Assembly: GCA_023419605.1 (NCBI GenBank)
Contig: JAEZXR010000073.1
Coordinates: forward strand, 1-64,000
Source: Bacillota bacterium
GTDB lineage: Bacteria; Bacillota; Clostridia; Acetivibrionales; JAEZXR01
Length of the DNA stretch: 64,000 nucleotides
Direction of reading: 5' to 3'
Under the pieces are notes generated by a model that had not been told where the DNA came from, ran no database searches, and saw only the letters and a program-made list of their open reading frames with translations. Below are positions 42,598 through 51,835 of the stretch, piece after piece. The stretch's first letter is position 1, and each line of letters starts with the position of its first letter. Both the position numbers and the translations under genes were made by a program.

Positions 42598-43105
42598 ATC
42601 AAAATCAATTGCGGTAGGAGGACTTTTGGCCGGGCTAACCTTATTGTGCCTGTTTATGGCAACTGTGATGCCCACAAACAGATTGTCATTGTATGCTCTG
42701 AGTTCTTTTCCTACGGCTGTCATCGTGCTGGAGTACGGCATTAAGAGAGGGTGGATGTTCTATGGGGCCTCTTCTCTGCTGGCCTTGATCTTAATTCCCA
42801 ATAAGCTGGCAGTAGTGCCCTTTGTGGTTTTCTTCGGCATTTACGGAGCTGTAAAGTATCATATTGAGCGAATCCGCAATATCTATATCGAATATGCGAT
42901 AAAGCTGGTTTATTTTAATGTCTGGTTGGGAGTTGCCCTGGTTATGGTCCGCGAGTTTTTCCTGGACGGAAACACCCAATTGGCAAAATTTCCTCTGTGG
43001 GTGCTTGTTGTGGCCCTGGAAGTGATCTTTGTGATTTATGACTATGTATATACCCTCTTTATTCAGTACTATAATACTAAATTAAAGAAGATGCTGAAAA
43101 TATGA
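42584..43105 (+). CDS. Hypothetical membrane protein
   Basis: A 173-residue protein with five hydrophobic helices (about 10-30, 34-50, 58-85, 105-125 and 135-160). I do not recognise a family with certainty; it resembles predicted membrane proteins found next to J-domain genes in Clostridia. TTG 42584 follows GGAGGAG and overlaps the end of the DnaJ-like gene by 14 bp, so it is translationally coupled to it. A terminator follows. Confidence 0.7.
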   Translation: MAAVKSKSIAVGGLLAGLTLLCLFMATVMPTNRLSLYALSSFPTAVIVLEYGIKRGWMFYGASSLLALILIPNKLAVVPFVVFFGIYGAVKYHIERIRNIYIEYAIKLVYFNVWLGVALVMVREFFLDGNTQLAKFPLWVLVVALEVIFVIYDYVYTLFIQYYNTKLKKMLKI

Positions 43106-43108
43106 GAA

Positions 43109-43140
43109 AAGCCCTGAAGGATCAATAATCAGGGCTTCTT
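43109..43140. terminator. Terminator between the membrane protein and S-layer genes
   Basis: AAGCCCTGA (43109-43117) pairs with TCAGGGCTT (43129-43137), followed by CTTTC. It lies between convergent genes. Confidence 0.75.
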
Positions 43141-43156
43141 TCAATTCCTCTGTAAT

Positions 43157-44665
43157 TTACTTCTTCTTTACGAAAATATATAGGGTGCTGCTTTTTCCAT
43201 CCTTGGTTGCGGTGATAACAGCTGTTCCTTCTGATTGGGCTGAGATTTCTCCTTTTTGACTGATTGTTGCGACACTGGGATTTGAAGAAGTCCAGGTAAC
43301 AGATCCCGTGATGTCTGTTTTGCTTTGGTCGGAGAACAGCCCCAGGGCCTTAATCTGCAGCTTGCTTCCCTTTTTTATTTCCTTATACACATAGGAGAGG
43401 TTGATATTCTGCAGGGTAACGGTTGGAGTGGACGGCGGATTATAGACACTCTGGGATACAGTTAGTCCTGCATACCCGGTAGTATCCTTGTAGGTTGCTT
43501 TTAATAGTACCGTTCCTTCCTTCAAGGCGACGACTTTTCCATCGTTTCCTACCAAAGCCGAATCCGTGTTGGAGCTTTCCCAACGGGAATCTCGTGTAAC
43601 GTCAACGATCCGGCCGTTATCATACACCGCTTCGGCCTTCAAGCCGAGAATTTGCCCAACCTTCAGTTCTGTGGTTTCCGGAGTCAATTTAATGAACTTG
43701 ATTTCCTGAGAGTTATTGGGGTTTTGGGGAAGAACAACGATTTCCTCTTCTTCGCTTAAATTATCGAGAAGTGCGGTAATAGTAACCGCACCCTCTTTTT
43801 TGAGAATAATAATGCCATCTTCATTTACCGTGGCAATGGAGCTGTTGGAAGAAGACCATGCAACCTCGGAAGTTACATCCTTTGTATGGCCGTTACTGTA
43901 AATGCCTTTAACTGTTGCTTTTACAACTTCACCGGGTTTTCCTACCGTTTTATCAAAAACAAGGGAAAGCTGAAGGAGCTTTGCGCTGTTATAGTAGGAA
44001 ACATCTTTTACATCTCCGGCAATCCGGTTTGCCTTATCGATGAGGGTAGCTGCTTCGGCCCTGGTAATGGTTTGTGAACCGCGAATCGTCTTATCGGGGT
44101 AACCGGAAATGAGTCCTTTTTCTACTGCAATAGCAACAAGATTTTTTAAGTTGGTAGAAATACTATCCGTATCCTTAAACATATCGGATAGTATGGTAGG
44201 GTTGGGAAGGGTGGTTTTATCAAAACCTTTAATCCTTACCAGAGCAACGGCTACATCTTCCCGGGTCGCATCCTGTCTTCCCTTGAATAAAGGTTTGCTT
44301 CCTGTGGAGGCCGGATAACCGGTGAGATAATCCTTGACGGTTTCCACATACCGGAAGGACCAGTCTGCCGAGGTAACGTCTGCAAAGGTATTGGTTTTCG
44401 GATTAGCAATGGGAAGACTGGTTGCACCGCAGAGAATCTTTGCAAATTCTTCTCTGGAAACGAATTTGTCCGGTTTAAAGGTTCCGTCCGGATATCCGGC
44501 TATAATGCCAAGCCGGGCCATGTTCATTACCGATTGATATGCCCAGTGTCCGGAAGGTACATCCGTAAAAGGATCGGGGTCCACTGCAAATACGGGCGTG
44601 GACGGAAGAGTAAAACTCAGGGTGAGAGCCAGGATCATAAGAATCCCGAAAATTTTCTTAATCAT
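43157..44665 (-). CDS. SLH and Big2 domain cell-surface protein
   Basis: A secreted 502-residue protein. The signal peptide (about 1-27, ending PVFAVDP) is followed by three S-layer homology repeats (about 33-205; FTDVPSGHWAYQSVMNMARLG, then FADVTSADWSFRYVETVKD, then a third ending in TRAEAATLIDKANRI) that attach it to the wall polymer. Three Big2-type Ig-like domains follow (VAWSSSNSSIATVNEDG, SRWESSNTDSALVGNDG, VTWTSSNPSVATISQKG). Such proteins sit in the surface layer; adhesive or structural roles are typical. No catalytic domain is present. Its start follows GGAGG on the minus strand. Confidence 0.92.
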   Translation of the reverse strand: MIKKIFGILMILALTLSFTLPSTPVFAVDPDPFTDVPSGHWAYQSVMNMARLGIIAGYPDGTFKPDKFVSREEFAKILCGATSLPIANPKTNTFADVTSADWSFRYVETVKDYLTGYPASTGSKPLFKGRQDATREDVAVALVRIKGFDKTTLPNPTILSDMFKDTDSISTNLKNLVAIAVEKGLISGYPDKTIRGSQTITRAEAATLIDKANRIAGDVKDVSYYNSAKLLQLSLVFDKTVGKPGEVVKATVKGIYSNGHTKDVTSEVAWSSSNSSIATVNEDGIIILKKEGAVTITALLDNLSEEEEIVVLPQNPNNSQEIKFIKLTPETTELKVGQILGLKAEAVYDNGRIVDVTRDSRWESSNTDSALVGNDGKVVALKEGTVLLKATYKDTTGYAGLTVSQSVYNPPSTPTVTLQNINLSYVYKEIKKGSKLQIKALGLFSDQSKTDITGSVTWTSSNPSVATISQKGEISAQSEGTAVITATKDGKSSTLYIFVKKK

Positions 44666-45127
44666 ATAAACTACCTCCTGTAAAATAATTGAAATTTTGT
44701 TATGTTTACATTATATCCCAAAAAATCAATTTTATTGTTACGCCTCCGTTACGTCTTATTTACATTTATTTAATAAGCTTATTACAAAATTACTACAATT
44801 TAGAAATTGCCCTAAATTTTTCAAGAAGGTTCCGAATAAAAATCAACAACAGATACCATAGTACTATTAAGGTTTTGCCTCTTTTATTTATAGTAAGCTT
44901 ATAAGAAGTGCGCAGACAGTATGAGCTGCTGAGACTGGCGACATCTGCCGCAGTACTGCTGTAGGAGGGCGTGAGATAGAAAGGGCTTGCTCCGGGTACG
45001 CAAAAAGAACTGTGATTTTGATGTGATCACAGTTCTTTTCTGAGATATAAGGAATTAGCCTTTTTTTAATTTTCTATACCCGGGGTTTGCAAAGGGGATT
45101 CCTCTTTGCTGGTGTAATGTATTCTAT
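44666..45127. other. Long intergenic region before the S-layer gene
   Basis: This 462-bp gap is AT-rich and holds no supported gene. On the minus strand a TATAAT (44710-44715) could serve the S-layer gene, though no clear -35 box fits. From about 44,900 to 45,040 the base composition changes and inverted repeats occur, ending in the terminator at 45,003-45,039, which suggests a small RNA reading rightwards. At 45,082-45,109 lies a copy of the 28-bp repeat also found at 7,691-7,718. Confidence 0.45.
45003..45039 (+). terminator. Strong hairpin with T run, no obvious upstream gene
   Basis: AAAAGAACTGTGAT (45003-45016) pairs with ATCACAGTTCTTTT (45026-45039), a perfect 14-bp stem with T-rich end. 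No protein gene reads into it from the left, so it may end a small RNA. Confidence 0.65.
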
Positions 45128-45340
45128 TTATTGCAGCATATACATGAAACTGGCGATGTTCTCATGGAGTTCATCCGGGTCGAACCGGCCGCGTTCCACT
45201 TCCAAATAGAGAGAGTTATAAGTTTCCAGGGCTCTTCGTATATGTTGCCTTTGGTTTATGGTCAAGTCAGGTTTACCGTCGTATTCCTTCAAATCGTCGA
45301 TATAGCTCTGTATCAGCGCCATTTTTTGTTCATTTGTCAT
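45128..45340 (-). CDS. Hypothetical small protein
   Basis: A 70-residue, helical, soluble protein (start TNEQKMALIQSYIDDLKEYD, then NQRQHIRRALETYNSLYLEVE). I recognise no family. It is supported as a gene by a strong ribosome site (GGGAGG, 8 bases before the ATG) and by an even, charged composition. It stands alone, divergent from mutS2. Confidence 0.62.
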   Translation of the reverse strand: MTNEQKMALIQSYIDDLKEYDGKPDLTINQRQHIRRALETYNSLYLEVERGRFDPDELHENIASFMYMLQ

Positions 45341-45600
45341 TTCTGATCCTCCCTTGTGTAGTCCGTAGGTTTATTTTAACCAAAATAGGGAAGGATTATG
45401 TGGAATACTGTATTTTTGAATCCGTATAAAAATGCGGCGTAATAAGCAAAGAATAGCATAAATGGCTATAGCTGATTGCGGCCTTGCACCTAACGGGTAT
45501 GTAGTATATAATTAAGAGATGTTAAAAATTAATTCCAGATGCCGAATGATAAAGTTAAAACTGAGGTATAATATTCGTCATCTTTAGATGAGGTAAGTAT

Positions 45601-47979
45601 ATGGATCAAAGAACACAGAGAATACTCGAATATGATAAAATTGTTAAAAAGCTTCTAAACCTTGCTTCTTCTGAGCTGGGTAAGGAATTGGTAGAGAAGA
45701 TACAACCTGAAAAGGATTATGGAAGAATACAGGAGCTCTTAAAGGAGACAAACGATGGTGTAAGCTGCATTGTGCGGCGGGGAAGTCCGCCCATGGGAGG
45801 AATTCATGATATCCGGGCGAGCTTAAAGCGGGTTGAGATCGGAGGCTTATTGGGGCCAGGGGAGCTTTTACGGATCGCCGATACACTCCGGGCTTCCCGG
45901 AATTTGAAAAACTATGTCAGTGAAACCATGGATGCGGCCCAGGATAATGTAGTCTACAGCCTTATCGGTTGCCTGGAAACCAATAAACGGGTGGAAGACA
46001 GGATTAAGTTCTGCATCGTCAGTGAAGAGGAAATCTCTGACCATGCCAGCCCGGCTTTGGCGGATATACGAAGAAAAATGAGGGACCTGCAGAACTCCAT
46101 TAAAGACAAATTGAACGAACTGGTCAAGTCGCAGAAATACCAGAAGTTCATGCAGGAGTCCATTGTAACCATGCGGGGAGATCGGTACGTAGTGCCTGTA
46201 AAACAGGAGTACCGGAGTGAAATCCCCGGGCTGGTTCATGATGCCTCTTCCAGTGGGGCTACCATTTTCGTTGAGCCTATGGCGGTGGTGGAAGCAAACA
46301 ACAATATCCGGCAGTTGAAGGCAAAGGAACAGGCTGAAATCGAACGAATCCTTTATGAGTTGACCGCAGATGTGGGAGGGATTACGGAGCACCTGAGTGC
46401 CAATATTTCTCTTTTAGCCAAGCTGGACTTTATTTTTGCAAAAGCCAAGCTGAGCGTTGATTATAACTGCGTGTGCCCACGGTTAAACACTGAAAAAAGA
46501 GTTATTATAAAAAAGGGAAGACATCCGCTGCTGGACCCAAAGGTTGTTGTTCCCATCGACTTCTGGATCGGGGATACCTTCAGCACCTTGGTTATTACAG
46601 GGCCCAATACAGGGGGGAAAACGGTCACATTAAAGACCGTAGGCTTGTTCACTCTCATGACCCAATCCGGGCTGAATATCCCTGCCAACGAAGGGACGGA
46701 AATGAGTGTCTTTGAGCAGGTCTTTGCAGATATTGGAGACGAACAGAGCATTGAGCAGAGTCTCAGTACCTTCTCATCCCATATGAAGAATATCGTAAAG
46801 ATATTGGAACAGACCGATGATAAGTCGCTGACACTCTTTGACGAGTTGGGAGCCGGGACGGACCCTACCGAGGGTGCGGCGCTGGCCATGTCCATCCTTG
46901 AATTTCTTCACCAGATAGGTTCTATTACCATTGCTACAACCCATTACAGTGAGTTGAAGGTATATGCCAGCACAACAAAAGGGGTTGAGAACGCCAGCTG
47001 TGAATTTAACGTAGAGACCTTAAAGCCAACCTACAAGCTGCTGATCGGAATTCCGGGAAAGAGCAATGCCTTTGCCATATCCGGCCGGCTTGGATTAACG
47101 GGTGATATCATCGAGCGGGCCAAGGAATTCCTGACCCAGGAGGATATCAAATTTGAGGATATGCTGCTGAATATCGAAAAGAACCGTAGTGTGGCAGAAA
47201 GCGAAAGAATCAAGGCGGAAAGCTATCGGCGCGAAATTGAGGGCATGAAAAATGAACTGGAGCAGCAGAAGCGAAAATTGAATGAGCAGAAGGAGAAGTT
47301 AATGCGGGAAGCCCGGGAGGAAGCTAGAAAAATCCTTTTGGAGGCCCGGAATGAGTCTGAAAATATCATTTCCGAGATGCGAAGGCTGGAAGCGGAAGCA
47401 GAAGCCGCGGAAAGAAACAGGGCGGCCGAGGAAATGCGGCAGAAGCTTCGAAGCAAGTTGAATCACATTGAAGGCTCTCTTGCTGAATCTGTCTTACCTA
47501 AGCAGGGCTTTGTAAAGCCGCCGAAGAACCTGAAACCCGGGGACAGCGTTCTGATTGTAAACCTCAATCAGAAGGGAACCGTCATCTCGCCGCCGGATAA
47601 GGATGGAGAGGCTATGGTTCAGGCGGGTATCATGAAGATCAATGTTCACATTACCAACCTGAAACTGGTGGACGAGCAGCAGAAGGAGATACAGAAGTAT
47701 GGTGCCGGAAAAATCGGAGTATCCAAGCAAAGAACCATTTCAACCGAGGTGGATGTACGGGGATTTGCGCTGGACCAGGCCGTTGAAGCGGTGGACAAAT
47801 ATCTGGATGATGCATCCATTACAGGGCTGTCGGAAGTAACCATCATACACGGAAAAGGAACCGGAGTGCTCCGAAATGGTATACACCAGTTCCTGCGGTC
47901 CCATCACCACGTAAAAGCCTTTCGTCTCGGAAAGTACGGTGAAGGTGAAACCGGGGTTACTGTGGTCGAGATGAAATAA
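45601..47979 (+). CDS. mutS2: Endonuclease MutS2
   Basis: A 792-residue MutS-family ATPase and nuclease, acting on recombination intermediates and, in B. subtilis, on collided ribosomes. It lacks the N-terminal mismatch-recognition domain of MutS. Visible are the core and clamp, Walker A in ITGPNTGGKTV, LFDELGAGTDPTEGAALA, a long coiled coil (about 520-635, rich in Glu, Lys, Arg and Ala), and the C-terminal Smr nuclease domain with VDVRGFALDQAVEAVDKYL and HGKGTGVLRNGIHQFL. ATG 45601 follows GAGGT. Length and domain order are normal. Confidence 0.96.
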   Translation: MDQRTQRILEYDKIVKKLLNLASSELGKELVEKIQPEKDYGRIQELLKETNDGVSCIVRRGSPPMGGIHDIRASLKRVEIGGLLGPGELLRIADTLRASRNLKNYVSETMDAAQDNVVYSLIGCLETNKRVEDRIKFCIVSEEEISDHASPALADIRRKMRDLQNSIKDKLNELVKSQKYQKFMQESIVTMRGDRYVVPVKQEYRSEIPGLVHDASSSGATIFVEPMAVVEANNNIRQLKAKEQAEIERILYELTADVGGITEHLSANISLLAKLDFIFAKAKLSVDYNCVCPRLNTEKRVIIKKGRHPLLDPKVVVPIDFWIGDTFSTLVITGPNTGGKTVTLKTVGLFTLMTQSGLNIPANEGTEMSVFEQVFADIGDEQSIEQSLSTFSSHMKNIVKILEQTDDKSLTLFDELGAGTDPTEGAALAMSILEFLHQIGSITIATTHYSELKVYASTTKGVENASCEFNVETLKPTYKLLIGIPGKSNAFAISGRLGLTGDIIERAKEFLTQEDIKFEDMLLNIEKNRSVAESERIKAESYRREIEGMKNELEQQKRKLNEQKEKLMREAREEARKILLEARNESENIISEMRRLEAEAEAAERNRAAEEMRQKLRSKLNHIEGSLAESVLPKQGFVKPPKNLKPGDSVLIVNLNQKGTVISPPDKDGEAMVQAGIMKINVHITNLKLVDEQQKEIQKYGAGKIGVSKQRTISTEVDVRGFALDQAVEAVDKYLDDASITGLSEVTIIHGKGTGVLRNGIHQFLRSHHHVKAFRLGKYGEGETGVTVVEMK

Positions 47980-47988
47980 CAACAAGTA

Positions 47989-48017
47989 TTGACAACTTTT
48001 TCACCATAATTTAGAAT
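47989..48017 (+). promoter_or_regulatory. Promoter of typA
   Basis: TTGACA (47989-47994), 17 bp, TAGAAT (48012-48017), directly after the mutS2 stop. The typA mRNA would have a leader of about 95 bases. Confidence 0.7.
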
Positions 48018-48118
48018 TATACTGTTATTCATTTGATACTATTTTTATCTTGACACTGACAAAAAGGGGAATAAGCTCTTAGGACAGTGATCAAAACAGG
48101 ATTAGAAGGAGATTTGTT

Positions 48119-49939
48119 GTGAAATTTGAAAGAGAAGATTTAAGAAATATAGCAATTATCGCTCACGTTGACCATGGTAAGACCACGCTGGTTGATGGAA
48201 TGCTCAAACAGAGCGGGATTTTCAGGGAAAACGAACAAGTACAGGAAAGAGTTATGGATTCCAATGACCTGGAGAAAGAAAGAGGAATCACGATTCTTGC
48301 CAAGAATACGGCTGTGACTTACAAAGATATGAAGATCAACATTGTGGATACCCCAGGTCATGCCGATTTCGGTGGAGAGGTTGAGCGTGTATTGAAAATG
48401 GTAGACGGCGTTCTCCTTCTGGTAGATGCTTTTGAAGGTCCTATGCCCCAAACAAGATTCGTACTCCGTAAGGCCCTGCAATTAAACCTTAAGCCCATTG
48501 TAGTGGTAAACAAGATTGACCGGCCGGAAGCAAGACCTATGGAGGTTATTGACGAGGTATTGGAGTTGTTTATCGAGCTGGGAGCGGATGATGAACAACT
48601 GGAGTTTCCGGTAGTCTATGCTTCCTCCAGGGAAGGCTATGCCGTAAATGAGCTTACGGACGAGAAGAAGAACCTCGAGCCTTTATTTGAAATGATTATA
48701 AACAGGGTACCGGCCCCAACGGGGCATGTGGATCAGCCGCTGCAGCTGCTGGTATCCAATATTGACTATGATGAATATGTAGGAAGAATCGCCATCGGTA
48801 GAGTGGAAAGAGGCGTAATCAAATACGGTCAGCCGGCGGTAATCTGCAGGAAGGACGGCAGCCTTGCCAATATCCGGATAACAAAGCTGTATAAATACGA
48901 GGGATTGAAAAGAGTGGAGGCAGAAGAGGCAAAGCTCGGTGATATCGTATGTGTTTCCGGTGTGGGGGAAATTACCATCGGTGAAACCATCTGCGATGTT
49001 GAAAACCCTGAGCCACTGCCTTTTATAGATATCGATGAACCTACCATCTCCATGACCTTTAGTGTAAATAACAGCCCTTTTGCAGGCCGTGAAGGCGCTT
49101 TTGTGACTTCACGACATTTGAGGGACAGACTGTTTAAGGAAGTAGAAACCAACTTGAGCATGCGGGTTCAGGAAACCGAATCTCCAGATGCTTTCGAGGT
49201 ATCCGGAAGAGGCGAGCTTCATTTGTCCGTTTTGATTGAAACCATGAGAAGGCAGGGATATGAGTTCCAGGTATCCAAACCTCAAGTTATATATAAGGAT
49301 GTAGACGGCGAGCTTCATGAGCCTATTGAGTACCTGACCATCGATGTGCCGGAAGATTTTATGGGTGTAGTTATGGAGAAGCTGGGAGTACGTAAGTCGG
49401 AGATGGTCAATATGCACTCTGCAAACCAGGGATATATGCGGTTGGAGTTTAAGATACCTGCAAGAGGCCTCATCGGATATCGTTCTGAATTCATGACCGA
49501 TACAAAGGGAAATGGTATCATGAACCATGTGTTCCATGGTTTTGAGCCATTCAAGGGAGAACTCTCCGGCAGGACCAGAGGGTCCATGGTTGCCTGGGAG
49601 GATGGAGAAGCCGTTACCTATGGGCTGTACAATGCCCAGGAGCGAGGTTCTCTGTTCATCACACCGGGAACCAAGGTTTATGAAGGCATGATCGTAGGAG
49701 AGAATGCCCGGTCGGAAGACATAGTAATTAATGTGTGCAAAAAGAAACACGTAACCAACATGAGGGCTTCGGGTTCCGATGAAGCACTCCGGCTCACGCC
49801 GGCAAGAATTCTCAGCCTTGAGCAGGCATTGGAATTCATTGCCGATGATGAATTGGTGGAAGTAACGCCGAAGAATATCCGGTTAAGGAAGAAAATTCTT
49901 AATTCGGAACAAAGGGCGAAAGTAAAGAGCAAGTTATAA
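48119..49939 (+). CDS. typA: Translational GTPase TypA/BipA
   Basis: A ribosome-binding GTPase of 606 residues related to EF-G and LepA, needed in stress and for 50S assembly. IAHVDHGKTTLVDGML (P-loop), RGITILAKN (switch I), DTPGHADFGGEVERV (switch II) and NKIDRPEARP are present. EF-G-like domains III and V and the TypA-specific C-terminus (TPGTKVYEGMIVGENARSED) follow. GTG 48119 follows AGAAGGAGA. It has its own promoter. Confidence 0.96.
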   Translation: MKFEREDLRNIAIIAHVDHGKTTLVDGMLKQSGIFRENEQVQERVMDSNDLEKERGITILAKNTAVTYKDMKINIVDTPGHADFGGEVERVLKMVDGVLLLVDAFEGPMPQTRFVLRKALQLNLKPIVVVNKIDRPEARPMEVIDEVLELFIELGADDEQLEFPVVYASSREGYAVNELTDEKKNLEPLFEMIINRVPAPTGHVDQPLQLLVSNIDYDEYVGRIAIGRVERGVIKYGQPAVICRKDGSLANIRITKLYKYEGLKRVEAEEAKLGDIVCVSGVGEITIGETICDVENPEPLPFIDIDEPTISMTFSVNNSPFAGREGAFVTSRHLRDRLFKEVETNLSMRVQETESPDAFEVSGRGELHLSVLIETMRRQGYEFQVSKPQVIYKDVDGELHEPIEYLTIDVPEDFMGVVMEKLGVRKSEMVNMHSANQGYMRLEFKIPARGLIGYRSEFMTDTKGNGIMNHVFHGFEPFKGELSGRTRGSMVAWEDGEAVTYGLYNAQERGSLFITPGTKVYEGMIVGENARSEDIVINVCKKKHVTNMRASGSDEALRLTPARILSLEQALEFIADDELVEVTPKNIRLRKKILNSEQRAKVKSKL

Positions 49940-49965
49940 AAGATGATGCACGGAGGGTGGATAGG

Positions 49966-51081
49966 GTGAGTAAGAAGCAGGTTGAAAGTAAAAGTTCCAA
50001 TGTCCGGTTTATTATATTGCTGACAGTCCTTGCGGTCATTTTTATGGGCAGCTTTGCCCTATCCTTCAAATTTGCCGTTGACAGCGGCGGAAGCGATGAT
50101 AATGTTGTAATTAATGTAGACCCGGACAAAGGGATTCCGGTGGAAGTGCCGCTAGGTGCGAGTACAGATACCATTATAAATGCACTGAAGGAAAAGGGAC
50201 TTGTAAAATATCCCTTTATCTTCAAGCTTTTATCCAATTTGAATGGTTATGATGGAACCTATAAATCAGGAACTCATATATTGAGCAAGGAAATGGAATA
50301 TGAGGATATGATGAAAGTGCTGTCCAGCAATCCCGTGAGTGTAAAGGTACGGTTTGGAGAAGGCAGTACCATTGCCCAGGTAGCCGATGAGCTGCTGAAA
50401 AAGAAGATTATATCGGATAAAAATTCATTTATCAAAACAGCAAATACGGAAAAGTTTACCTATAAATTCATGGAGGGTATGACTAACAGGGAAAATAAAC
50501 TGGAAGGTTATCTTTTCCCGGATACCTATGAATTCGGTTTGAAAGTCAGCGAGAAGGAAATACTGAAGGTAATACTGGATAATTTCAATGACAGGTTTAA
50601 GCCGGACTACTATGACAAGGCCAAAAAACTTGGGCTTACAGTGGACAAGGTGATTACAGTTGCTTCTATTATTGAAAAGGAAGCCAGCAATATGAAGGAA
50701 CGGGCGATGATTGCCCAGGTTTTCTATAACAGAATGAACAGTAAGGATAAGAGCTTGAGAAAGCTGCAGTCCTGTGCGACGATTCAGTATGTATTCTTTA
50801 ACAGGAAATCAGGTGTTCCCGAGGCTGATTTGAAGAGGATCGCAGAAGGAAAAATTCTGGATAAGGACATGGCTGTGGATGACCCCTATAATACCTATAA
50901 GGTGGAAGGATTGCCGCCAGGCCCCATTTGTTCTCCCAGCAGAGCTGCCATTGAAGCTGCGCTGAATCCGGATCCTGAGGCGAAGGATTATCTGTTCTTT
51001 GTAGCAAAAGGAGATGGAACCACTGCCTTTGCGAGGACGGATGCAGAGCATGCAAATAACCGGAAGTTATATCAAAAATAA
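49966..51081 (+). CDS. mltG: Endolytic transglycosylase MltG
   Basis: A membrane-anchored wall enzyme of about 371 residues that cuts growing glycan strands near the membrane. One N-terminal helix (about 16-38) is followed by a LysM-like part (VRFGEGSTIAQVADELLKK) and the YceG domain with the catalytic Glu in SIIEKEASNMKERAMIAQVFYN (shown here as IEKEASNMKERA), LQSCATIQYVF, and PYNTYKVEGLPPGPICSP. GTG 49966 follows CGGAGGG. It is first in the mltG-trmR-trhP series, as in B. subtilis yrrL-yrrM-yrrN-yrrO. Confidence 0.94.
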   Translation: MSKKQVESKSSNVRFIILLTVLAVIFMGSFALSFKFAVDSGGSDDNVVINVDPDKGIPVEVPLGASTDTIINALKEKGLVKYPFIFKLLSNLNGYDGTYKSGTHILSKEMEYEDMMKVLSSNPVSVKVRFGEGSTIAQVADELLKKKIISDKNSFIKTANTEKFTYKFMEGMTNRENKLEGYLFPDTYEFGLKVSEKEILKVILDNFNDRFKPDYYDKAKKLGLTVDKVITVASIIEKEASNMKERAMIAQVFYNRMNSKDKSLRKLQSCATIQYVFFNRKSGVPEADLKRIAEGKILDKDMAVDDPYNTYKVEGLPPGPICSPSRAAIEAALNPDPEAKDYLFFVAKGDGTTAFARTDAEHANNRKLYQK

Positions 51082-51095
51082 TGTGAAACAATATA

Positions 51096-51125
51096 TTGTG
51101 AGGAAAGTTTTTCCTCACAATTTTT
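51096..51125 (+). terminator. Terminator after mltG
   Basis: TTGTGAGGAAA (51096-51106) pairs with TTTCCTCACAA (51110-51120), followed by TTTTTG. Partial read-through would allow trmR expression. Confidence 0.8.
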
Positions 51126-51145
51126 GTACTTGGAGATAGCTGCCC

Positions 51146-51784
51146 ATGATCAATTATGAATATATAAACGAATATGTTAGAAATACTATAAAGCAGGAAG
51201 AGGGAGTTCTGGCAGAATTGGAGAAGTTCGCAGAGGAAAACCATGTTCCTATCGTGCACCCCGAGGTGGCAAGGCTTCTGGTGGTGTTGGGAAAGCTGGC
51301 CAGGCCCCGGCGGATTCTGGAAATCGGAACAGCCATTGGATATTCTGCTCTTTTGTTTTCTACGGTTCTGCAGCCGGGAGGAAAAATTGATACCATCGAG
51401 CGCTATGATGTTATGGTGGACCGGGCGATGAGCAACATTAAAAAAGCAGGGCTGGAAGATACCATTACTGTGATGGCCGGTGATGCCCTGGAAGTGCTTC
51501 GATGCCTGGACAAGCAGTATGACATGGTGTTTGTGGATGCAGCAAAGGGCCAATACCTGGAATTTCTGCCGGAATGCCTGCGAATGTTGAATAAAGGCGG
51601 GCTGCTTATATCGGATAATGTACTATATAAAGGGATGGTCGCCACGGACGACTTAGTGGTACGAAGAAAGAAAACCATTGTAAAGAGAATGCGTGACTAT
51701 CTGGATGTAATTTGCCACCATGAGGAACTGGAAACCAGCCTTATACCCATGGGAGATGGAGTTGCACTGAGCTATAAAAAATGA
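51146..51784 (+). CDS. trmR: tRNA 5-hydroxyuridine methyltransferase (TrmR/YrrM type)
   Basis: A SAM-dependent O-methyltransferase of 212 residues. ILEIGTAIGYSALLFS is the SAM-binding loop; DTIERYDVMVDRA, VFVDAAKGQYLEFL and SDNVLYKGMV are typical of the catechol-O-methyltransferase-like family. By position between mltG and the U32 peptidase gene it corresponds to B. subtilis TrmR, which methylates 5-hydroxyuridine to 5-methoxyuridine at tRNA position 34. Function is by synteny and family, not proof. Confidence 0.85.
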   Translation: MINYEYINEYVRNTIKQEEGVLAELEKFAEENHVPIVHPEVARLLVVLGKLARPRRILEIGTAIGYSALLFSTVLQPGGKIDTIERYDVMVDRAMSNIKKAGLEDTITVMAGDALEVLRCLDKQYDMVFVDAAKGQYLEFLPECLRMLNKGGLLISDNVLYKGMVATDDLVVRRKKTIVKRMRDYLDVICHHEELETSLIPMGDGVALSYKK

Positions 51785-51835
51785 TGAATAGGAAATAAGG
51801 GTTCATCATTCTTTGAACAGGAGGATATGGATTTT

